Shown in pieces: positions 36,182-43,383 of a stretch of 64,000 nt of DNA; the stretch's first letter is position 1, and each line of letters starts with the position of its first letter. The translations under genes and the position numbers were made by a program. The stretch lies in NCBI RefSeq assembly GCF_003957295.1, contig NZ_RQPJ01000001.1, positions 62,001 to 126,000 of the forward strand, written 5' to 3'. The notes below the pieces were generated by a model, which did not search any database, had not been told where the DNA came from, and worked only from the letters and a program-made list of their open reading frames with translations. This DNA is from Arenibacter aquaticus (GTDB taxonomy: Bacteria; Bacteroidota; Bacteroidia; Flavobacteriales; Flavobacteriaceae).

Positions 36182-37198
36182 TTACTTCCGTATTTTTTGC
36201 TCCCAAAGCCAAGCCGATTTCATAGCCTCATCCAAGGTAGATTCCGCCTTCCATCCCAGCACTTCGTTAGCCTTGGTGGTATCTGCAAAGGCCGATGTAA
36301 TATCTCCTGGCCTACGATCTACTATTTTATAATTCAATTTCTCTCCAGATACCTTTTCAAAACTCTTGATGACTTCAAGAACCGAACTTCCTTTACCGGT
36401 CCCAACGTTAAACACCTCATAATTTTCCTGGTTCTTACTCCCCAGCAGACGTTCTAAGGCAACCACATGTGCCTTGGCAAGGTCCACTACATGAATATAA
36501 TCTCTAATACAAGTACCATCTTGTGTTGGGTAATCGCCACCAAAAACAGAAAGTTGCTCCCTTATCCCAATTCCCGTTTGGGTAATAAAAGGAACTAGAT
36601 TTTGTGGCACACCTATGGGCAATTCCCCAATTTCGGCACTTGGATGCGCCCCCATGGGATTAAAGTATCGCAGCGCTATGGCATTTATTCCCGGTGTAAC
36701 ATTACAGGTGTCCCTTATTATCTCTTCCCCCATTTGCTTGGTATTGCCATAGGGCGATTCTGCCACTTTTACGGGCGCTGTTTCCGTAATGGGCATTTTA
36801 TCGGCTTGCCCATATACAGTACAGGAGGAACTAAAAATAAAACTGGCCCTACTTTTTTGGGAGAGTTCCTTAAGAAGGTACACCAAAGTTCCTATATTAT
36901 TCTCGTAGTACAACAAGGGTTTTTCTACACTCTCACCCACTGCCTTGGAGGCCGCAAAATGTATAACCCCAGCAATATCCTGATGTCTTTTAAAGAAGTC
37001 CTCCACCTTGGACCTTTCCTTAAGGTCCAGTTTTTCAAAAACCGGCCGTTTCCCAGTTATGGCCACAATGCCATCCAAAACCTTTTCGGAAGAATTGGAC
37101 AAATCATCTATAATTACGACTTCAAAGCCTTTGTTTTGTAATTCTACCGTGGTATGGGAACCTATAAATCCCAAACCTCCTGTTACCAATATTTTCAT
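36182..37198 (-). CDS. galE: UDP-glucose 4-epimerase
   Basis: 338 aa from ATG 37198, giving the standard MKILVTGGLGFIGSH start with the NAD-binding GxxGxxG at 7-13. The catalytic S124/S126, Y150 and K154 (SPYGNTK) are in place. Downstream are LRYFNPMGAHPS and the C-terminal RPGDITSAFADTTKA typical of GalE. It interconverts UDP-glucose and UDP-galactose (or the N-acetyl forms) for surface polysaccharides. It is transcribed after the DegT aminotransferase gene, 67 bases downstream of it. Confidence 0.93.
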   Translation of the reverse strand: MKILVTGGLGFIGSHTTVELQNKGFEVVIIDDLSNSSEKVLDGIVAITGKRPVFEKLDLKERSKVEDFFKRHQDIAGVIHFAASKAVGESVEKPLLYYENNIGTLVYLLKELSQKSRASFIFSSSCTVYGQADKMPITETAPVKVAESPYGNTKQMGEEIIRDTCNVTPGINAIALRYFNPMGAHPSAEIGELPIGVPQNLVPFITQTGIGIREQLSVFGGDYPTQDGTCIRDYIHVVDLAKAHVVALERLLGSKNQENYEVFNVGTGKGSSVLEVIKSFEKVSGEKLNYKIVDRRPGDITSAFADTTKANEVLGWKAESTLDEAMKSAWLWEQKIRK

Positions 37199-37265
37199 GA
37201 ATTGATCTTTACTTTTTATGTTGGTCAAATATTATCTTGTTATTGATTTGAAAACCGAAAGTTCC

Positions 37266-38432
37266 TTAGCTTGATAAGGGTTTGTTTACAAACTGATTAA
37301 CGGTTTCTGTGATAAAGGTAATTTGCTCATCGTCCAATTCGGTATGCATGGGCAACGAAATTACCTCCTTGACCAATTGATTGGTTATAGGAAAGTCCTT
37401 TTCCTGATAACGCTCATCCTGATAGGCCTTTTGTTTATGCAGTGGTATGGGATAGTACACCCCACACGGAATTTGTTTTTCTCCTAGATGCTTTACCAAT
37501 GCGTCTCGCTGACCATTAAGGATGCGCAAGGTATACTGATGAAACACATGACAATCACAGTTTTCGCATATCTCCAAACAGCCATTGGCCATTTTGGGCA
37601 CCATAATATTTTTGTTCCCTTCAAAGGCCTCGGTGTAACTCCTTGCCGCCTCCCTTCTTCTGGCATTGTAATCATCCAATCGGGATAATTTTGATCGCAG
37701 TACCGCTGCCTGAATAGAATCCAATCTGGAGTTTACCCCAACCACATCATGATGATAGCGTTCGTACATACCGTGGTTTACGATCCCCCTAAGGGTATGG
37801 GCCAAATCGTCATCATTGGTAAAAATAGCCCCGCCATCTCCATAACATCCTAAATTCTTTGATGGAAAGAAGGAGGTAGCGGCCACATGCCCCATGGTAC
37901 CAGCCTTCTGTTTTTTTCCGTTTTGAAATGTATAATCGGCACCAATAGCCTGGGCATTGTCTTCAATGACATATAAGTTATGTCTCTTTGCGATATCCAG
38001 CACTGCCTCCATATTGGCACATTGACCAAAAAGGTGGACCGGAACAATAGCCTTGGTCTTAGGTGTAATGGCCTTCTCCAAGGCAAGGGGGTCTATATTA
38101 AAACTATTGGGATCTACATCTACCAGTACCGGCGTCAATTGCAATAGCGCAATTACCTCTACTGTTGCCGCAAAGGTAAAATTGGCCGTAATTACCTCAT
38201 CCCCTGGTTTAAGGCCAAGTCCCATCATGGCAATCTGAAGTGCATCCGTACCATTTGCACAGGGAATCACGTGTTTAACCCCCAAATAATCCTCCAACTC
38301 CTTTTGAAATGCATGTACTTCCGGACCGTTTACAAAAGCAGCGGTTTCCAATACATTGGCTATAGACGCGTTTACCTCATCCTTTATTTCCTCGTATTGA
38401 CCATTAAGGTCAACCATTTGAATTTTTTTCAT
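37266..38432 (-). CDS. DegT/DnrJ/EryC1-type sugar aminotransferase
   Basis: 388 aa PLP enzyme. The lysine forming the Schiff base is K192 in SFFPSKNLGCYGDGG, with the preceding EDNAQAIGA region (aspartate contacting PLP) and CANGTDALQIAMM. Close to WbpE/WlbC-type enzymes that aminate 3-keto sugars in UDP-GlcNAc(3NAc)A-like pathways, but the exact sugar cannot be determined. A cysteine-rich loop (CLEICENCDCHVFHQY) near the C terminus is a feature of this branch. It is divergent from the Kdo transferase gene, so a link to LPS or O-antigen assembly is plausible. Confidence 0.88.
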   Translation of the reverse strand: MKKIQMVDLNGQYEEIKDEVNASIANVLETAAFVNGPEVHAFQKELEDYLGVKHVIPCANGTDALQIAMMGLGLKPGDEVITANFTFAATVEVIALLQLTPVLVDVDPNSFNIDPLALEKAITPKTKAIVPVHLFGQCANMEAVLDIAKRHNLYVIEDNAQAIGADYTFQNGKKQKAGTMGHVAATSFFPSKNLGCYGDGGAIFTNDDDLAHTLRGIVNHGMYERYHHDVVGVNSRLDSIQAAVLRSKLSRLDDYNARRREAARSYTEAFEGNKNIMVPKMANGCLEICENCDCHVFHQYTLRILNGQRDALVKHLGEKQIPCGVYYPIPLHKQKAYQDERYQEKDFPITNQLVKEVISLPMHTELDDEQITFITETVNQFVNKPLSS

Positions 38433-38547
38433 TGATTATATCTTAGATTCCAAACCAAGTTTGGCGCAAACAATATTACAAAAATATGGATTGGCAGCCA
38501 ATGTAATTAATAGAAAGAAGTGTAATTTAGCCCCAAACCATAGTGAA

Positions 38548-39783
38548 GTGTTTACGATATACAATTTTGCAGTACGGCTAACCTCATTTTTCCTAAGAAT
38601 ACTTAGTTTGTTCCTTCCAAAGATCAAGCTTTTCACCGAGGGCAGAAAAGAAGTATTCCCTTATTTACAGGAGAATATTGCAGACGGTGATCAAATTATT
38701 TGGGTCCATACCGCTTCCTTGGGAGAATTTGAACAAGGCCTGCCCATTATAGAAAAACTAAGGCGTCACTATCCCAATTATCGTATACTGGTCAGCTTTT
38801 TTTCCCCATCGGGCTACGAAATCAAAAAAAATACAGCTTCAGCAGATCTCATATGTTATCTGCCCTTGGATAGCACTAAAAATGCAAAACGGTTTCTGAA
38901 ATTAGTGGACCCTAAACTCGTTGTTTTCGTTAAATATGAAATATGGCCCAATTATTTAAGGCTGTTGTCAGCTAAAAAGACCCCTACCTTATTAATCTCC
39001 TCCATTTTTAAAAAAAACCAGATATACTTTAAATCTTATGGCGGTTTTATGCGGAAGGCCTTAGAATCTTTCACCCATATCTTTGTTCAGGATTCCCAGT
39101 CTGTTCAACTGTTGAAAAATATAGATATAGAGAATACAACAATTAGTGGAGACACCCGATTTGACCGGGTTATGGAAATCCTGGAAAGGGATAATAGCCT
39201 AGACTTCATGCAAAGATTTAAAAACCAATCGCGCATCATGGTAGCCGGAAGCACCTGGCCAGAAGATGAGGAGGTCATAGTTCCCTACATAAATTCCGAT
39301 GACACCTCCTTAAAGTTTGTCCTTGCCCCCCACAATATAAAATCTGAGCATATTGCCAAACTCAAGTCGACCATCAACAAAAAAACAATCCTATATTCCG
39401 AAATAAGAGACAACGATTTGGCTGATTATAAGGTATTGATAGTGGATACCATTGGCATATTGACCAAAATCTATAGCTATGCGGACATCTCCTATGTAGG
39501 AGGCGGGTTTGCCACCGGATTACACAACACCTTGGAGCCTTCGGTACATGGGATTCCCGTTATTATAGGCCCAAAATACCAAGGTTTTAAGGAAGCGGAA
39601 GACTTGGTAGCCCTAGGGGGAATTTTAGTAGTAGGGTCCAAATCTGAATTTAAGACCGTGTGCCATCAACTGGAAAATGATGTTTCCTTTCTACAAAAAA
39701 CCGGTAATATCAACAGCAGCTATGTCTCTAAAAATAAAGGAGCTAGCATCCAAATCATTGAATACATTCGTACATTACTGTAG
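38548..39783 (+). CDS. waaA: 3-deoxy-D-manno-octulosonic acid (Kdo) transferase
   Basis: 411 aa from GTG 38548. Related proteins begin at (M)xTIYNFAVRLTSF, so the extra 29 residues of the longer open frame, which starts at a TTG at 38461, are unlikely. An N-terminal hydrophobic anchor is followed by the GT-B fold with WVHTASLGEFEQGLPII (acid/base Glu), AGSTWPEDEE, and YVGGGFATGLHNTLEPSVHGIPV in the CMP-Kdo site. It adds Kdo to lipid A precursor at the inner membrane face. Its 5' end is divergent from the aminotransferase gene. Confidence 0.9.
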   Translation: MFTIYNFAVRLTSFFLRILSLFLPKIKLFTEGRKEVFPYLQENIADGDQIIWVHTASLGEFEQGLPIIEKLRRHYPNYRILVSFFSPSGYEIKKNTASADLICYLPLDSTKNAKRFLKLVDPKLVVFVKYEIWPNYLRLLSAKKTPTLLISSIFKKNQIYFKSYGGFMRKALESFTHIFVQDSQSVQLLKNIDIENTTISGDTRFDRVMEILERDNSLDFMQRFKNQSRIMVAGSTWPEDEEVIVPYINSDDTSLKFVLAPHNIKSEHIAKLKSTINKKTILYSEIRDNDLADYKVLIVDTIGILTKIYSYADISYVGGGFATGLHNTLEPSVHGIPVIIGPKYQGFKEAEDLVALGGILVVGSKSEFKTVCHQLENDVSFLQKTGNINSSYVSKNKGASIQIIEYIRTLL

Positions 39784-39800
39784 ACCCCAATGTTACGATT

Positions 39801-40150
39801 ATGCTATATCCCAGAATTACACACCTAATTAGTTTAGGTGTTTTGCTCTTTTTGTGTTTTTGCTGTAGGGAGCCCTTAGACAAACAGCCCCAGAATACTA
39901 CCCCTGAATCTACTCCTTCTTTAGAATCCCAGGACAAGAACAAGAGCTTGGCACCACAAAAGAATGTTCCAGATTCCAACAACAGCCGCAACAAGAACAA
40001 GTACCGGAACAAATCCCGCACCATGGACAGCTTAAGGGTAAAAATAGCGGTTTTGTAACCAAGACTTTGAGGTATACGGACACCACCATTAAAGAAAACC
40101 GACCCAAATTCAGCTATTCTATATTAGAAATTTACAATCTTACCGCATAA
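39801..40150 (+). pseudogene. Small lipoprotein gene with apparent single-base frameshift
   Basis: The ATG at 39801 opens an 85-codon frame ending at 40058. Its start has a type II signal peptide (LGVLLFLCFCC) and a Gln/Pro/Ser/Asn-rich spacer. The overlapping -1 frame is open from about 39909 to a TAA at 40148-40150 and continues with protein-like sequence (NSGFVTKTLRYTDTT, then FSYSILEIYNLTA). One extra A in the five-A run at 40040-40044 would join the two into about 116 residues. It could be a true frameshift, a sequencing error or programmed slippage. If none applies, the 85 aa product stands alone. It follows waaA by 17 bases. Confidence 0.45.
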
Positions 40151-40194
40151 AGTTGCTTTTTTTGTTAGATTTACAAAAAACAACACACTTTATC

Positions 40195-41529
40195 ATGAAT
40201 ACCAAAATTCTACGAATTTCATTAATTGCTGCACTGGCAGGTTTTCTATTTGGTTTTGATACCGTAGTTATTTCCGGTGCGGAAAAAAAACTTCAGATAT
40301 TGTGGAACACTACCGAGGCCTTTCACGGAACCGTGGTAATTGGAATGGCTTTATTTGGAACAGTCATAGGAGCCTTGTTGGGAGGTATCCCTACCAACAA
40401 AATTGGCAGGAAAAACACTTTGATCTGGATAGGAATATTGTATTCTATATCGGCCATTGGCTCTGCTCTCTGCAATGATCCGGTTTCTTTTGGAATTTTT
40501 AGGTTTGTAGGAGGGTTGGGTGTTGGTGCCTCTACGGTAGCCGCCCCAGCCTATATTTCCGAAATTGCGCCGGCCAAGGACAGAGGAAGGTTGGTTGGGC
40601 TCTATCAGTTTATGCTCGTTTTTGGTATCATGGTGGCCTTTATGTCCAACTTTGCCCTTAGTGGCATTGGTGAAAATGATTGGCGATGGATGGTAGGTGT
40701 AGAGGCAATTCCAGCTATACTCTATACTTTGTTTGTGGTTACGGTACCAAAAAGTCCAAGATGGCTTATGACCAAAAACCGAACAGAAGAAGCCAAAAAA
40801 ATACTGTTCACCATAAACCCCAATATATCCAACGAAGAATTAAAAGCAGAGTTGGCCTATGGTGAGGAAAAAGGTACAGCATCAGAGAGCATCTTTATGA
40901 AAAAATATCGCTTTCCGTTAACCTTGGCATTTTTAATTGCATTCTTCAATCAGTTCTCGGGCATCAACGCCTTTTTATATTATGCACCCCGTATCTTTGA
41001 AGCTGCGGGTCTAGGTGAAAGCACTGCACTGCTCAGCAGCATTGGGATAGGTATCACCAATCTTATTTTTACCTTTTTGGGTATATTTTTAATAGACCGC
41101 TTAGGGCGCAAGCAACTTATGTATTTTGGATCTTTTGGCTATATCATATCGCTATCTTTGGTAGCAGCCGCCTTTATTTTAAATTGGGAAGGCATGGCAG
41201 TCCCTATTTTTCTATTCCTCTTTATAGCCTCCCATGCCATAGGGCAAGGAGCGGTTATCTGGGTTTTTATTTCTGAGATATTCCCCAATCACCTAAGAGG
41301 TTCAGGGCAAGCTTTTGGCAGCTCTGTACATTGGGTCTTGGCTTGGATCATACCTTCTTCTATTCCATCACTTTTTGCCTGGATAGGCCCTGGACCGGTA
41401 TTTGGCTTTTTCGCCTTTATGATGGTCTTACAACTTCTCTTTGTTATGTTCCTAATGCCAGAAACAAAGGGGATCTCACTTGAGGCACTCAGTAAAAAGT
41501 TAAGTAAACAAGGGACCCCCTCCAATTGA
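40195..41529 (+). CDS. Sugar porter family MFS transporter
   Basis: 444 aa, 12 membrane helices. Sugar-porter signatures are visible: GFLFGFDTVVISGA in the first helix, GRKNTL after helix 2, PAYISEIAPAKDRGRLVGLYQ, PKSPRWLMTKN in the middle loop, FNQFSGINAFLYYAPRIF in helix 7 and PETKGISLE at the end. It probably imports a monosaccharide with protons across the inner membrane. The start at 40195 gives the usual short N terminus. The enzymes of the catabolic block on the right would release fucose, mannose and hexosamines, so it may supply uptake, but the substrate is not readable. Confidence 0.9.
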   Translation: MNTKILRISLIAALAGFLFGFDTVVISGAEKKLQILWNTTEAFHGTVVIGMALFGTVIGALLGGIPTNKIGRKNTLIWIGILYSISAIGSALCNDPVSFGIFRFVGGLGVGASTVAAPAYISEIAPAKDRGRLVGLYQFMLVFGIMVAFMSNFALSGIGENDWRWMVGVEAIPAILYTLFVVTVPKSPRWLMTKNRTEEAKKILFTINPNISNEELKAELAYGEEKGTASESIFMKKYRFPLTLAFLIAFFNQFSGINAFLYYAPRIFEAAGLGESTALLSSIGIGITNLIFTFLGIFLIDRLGRKQLMYFGSFGYIISLSLVAAAFILNWEGMAVPIFLFLFIASHAIGQGAVIWVFISEIFPNHLRGSGQAFGSSVHWVLAWIIPSSIPSLFAWIGPGPVFGFFAFMMVLQLLFVMFLMPETKGISLEALSKKLSKQGTPSN

Positions 41530-41663
41530 TTATCAGCATTTTATCGAAAATTTTAACAGTACAACGGATAAGTATACGATAATAGGCACTTGATTAAGAT
41601 TTGCCGTATAAACTGGTGATAATATGCGGATTATTCATTAAATTGTATAAAAATCTTAGTATT

Positions 41664-41789
41664 ATGGAAAATGTTACTTTTGGTACAAGGGTCCTTAATG
41701 GATTCCTCAGCTTAATGGTGGTTGTATTGGTCGCCATTTTATTGGCCGTGGTAGTATGCCTAATTTTGGCCGCGTTCGGCTTCTTTTAA
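41664..41789 (+). CDS. Putative single-span small membrane protein
   Basis: 41 aa starting MENVTFGTRVLNG, followed by one long Val/Leu/Ala-rich hydrophobic segment to the C terminus (FGFF). The ATG at 41664 is preferred over the in-frame 41601 start, which adds an unrelated hydrophobic stretch. Sequence is clearly non-random, but with no known relatives I cannot confirm expression. Confidence 0.4.
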   Translation: MENVTFGTRVLNGFLSLMVVVLVAILLAVVVCLILAAFGFF

Positions 41790-41922
41790 TTTACAACCTT
41801 CTTTGATGGGCCTTTCCCATTCCCGTTATATGATACCAATATAGCCGGAGTTTCTTATTTTGAAATCCAAACCTCCAAAAGGAGAAAATAATAGGTCCTT
41901 ATAGAAAATACTACAGACGCTA

Positions 41923-43383
41923 TTAGGTGATTAATTTCTCTCCAAATAGGTCCAATATTGGTTTTCCTTTCCCATCCGGGGTGGTATAAAACGGCCTACC
42001 TTCAATAGTATAGTTTGTTTCCGGATGGATGCCCAAAGCATGGTAAACAGACTGGTGCACTTCATCAATCACTACTGGGTTTTCTATAGAGGAACACGGT
42101 CTTTCATCGGCTGTTTTCCCGTAGACCAATCCCTTTTTTACGCCACCGCCCCACATAAGAATAGAGCTCCCATCGGTAAAATGTCTATGCATGCCATAGA
42201 ACTTTTCATCTTCTATAATATCCGGTTGATCTACCTGATCTTTTACCGGCTCTCCAGGCCGCCCTTCCATAATGGCATCCCTACTAAATTCGCTGGCCAA
42301 GATTATCAGTGTCCTATCCAAATGGCCAGACTCATCCAGATCTTTAATCAACTGTGCAATGGGCCTATCTATCAATTCCTTCATTTTTGCGGCACGGGTG
42401 TGACCATTTTCATGGGTATCCCAACCCAAGAAGGGTTCATACTCCGTGGAAACACTAATAAACCTACCGCCGTTCATAGCCAATCTTTTGGCGAGCAGGC
42501 ACCCCAATCCAAATCTACCCGTATTATAGGTATCATATACCTCCTTGGGTTCTTGGGAGAGGTCGAACACTTTGGCTTCGGGAGAATTTAAAAGACGGTA
42601 GGACTGTTCCATGGAACGCATCAGGGATTCTCTTTGATAGTCACTGCCCCCTTCCATCAACGCGCTCTTATTGGCCAACTCCTTATACAGTTTATAGCGG
42701 GCCTCAAACCTTTTTAGCGACATTCCCTGCGGGGGCCTAACACTGTCCAGGCCGCTGGAAGGATCGGGAATTAAAAACGGACCGTATTCGGTACCTAGGA
42801 AGCCTGCGGAATGAAAGGCCTTTAACTCTTCAGCCTCTCCTACTGTGAATCGCTGCCCCATGGCTATAAATGGAGGTATGACGGGATTGTTGGGACCCAG
42901 CTCCTTGGCGATCCACGCCCCAATGTGTGGCGCCTGTACAGACTGAGGAGGCTCATAACAGGTATGCCAATGATACTGATGACGTGTATGAAGGATATGC
43001 CCAAGATCTGCCGACTTATAGGAGCGGATGATGGCACCTTTGTCCATAACACTGCCAATGGATTCCAATCCCTTGGAGAAGTGAAGACCGTCTACTGCGG
43101 TTGGCACCTTGGGAAAAGTACTCAATACCCTTTTGCTTTCCACCCCCTTGGAGTAAGGCACATAGGCTTTTGGGTCAAAAGTTTCCGTATGGGCCATACC
43201 CCCTGCCATCCATAAAAGTATAACCGTATCAGCTTTGGAAGCCAAAGAATGATCGTTACTACAAGAACTTAAAAAACTGGCCATGGGAATACTGGTAGTT
43301 GCAGCAGCCACACTTGCCGCTGCCATTTTTTTGACAAAATCCCTACGGGAGGCCCCATTAATACTATCCTTGTTCATATTCAT
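41923..43383 (-). CDS. DUF1501 protein, Tat-exported lipoprotein
   Basis: 486 aa. The start MNMNKDSINGASRRDFVKK has a twin-arginine motif (R13-R14), a hydrophobic stretch and a lipobox ending in C41, so it is exported folded and lipid-anchored. The body matches DUF1501: DTVILLWMAGGMAHTETFDPK, KLASMGRF-type central helices, LIILASEFSRD and MHRHFTDGSSILMWGGGV. As I recall, the family belongs to the alkaline phosphatase/sulfatase superfamily, but the activity is unknown. The start overlaps the stop of the DUF1553 gene (TGATG), so they are translationally coupled partners. Confidence 0.85.
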   Translation of the reverse strand: MNMNKDSINGASRRDFVKKMAAASVAAATTSIPMASFLSSCSNDHSLASKADTVILLWMAGGMAHTETFDPKAYVPYSKGVESKRVLSTFPKVPTAVDGLHFSKGLESIGSVMDKGAIIRSYKSADLGHILHTRHQYHWHTCYEPPQSVQAPHIGAWIAKELGPNNPVIPPFIAMGQRFTVGEAEELKAFHSAGFLGTEYGPFLIPDPSSGLDSVRPPQGMSLKRFEARYKLYKELANKSALMEGGSDYQRESLMRSMEQSYRLLNSPEAKVFDLSQEPKEVYDTYNTGRFGLGCLLAKRLAMNGGRFISVSTEYEPFLGWDTHENGHTRAAKMKELIDRPIAQLIKDLDESGHLDRTLIILASEFSRDAIMEGRPGEPVKDQVDQPDIIEDEKFYGMHRHFTDGSSILMWGGGVKKGLVYGKTADERPCSSIENPVVIDEVHQSVYHALGIHPETNYTIEGRPFYTTPDGKGKPILDLFGEKLIT

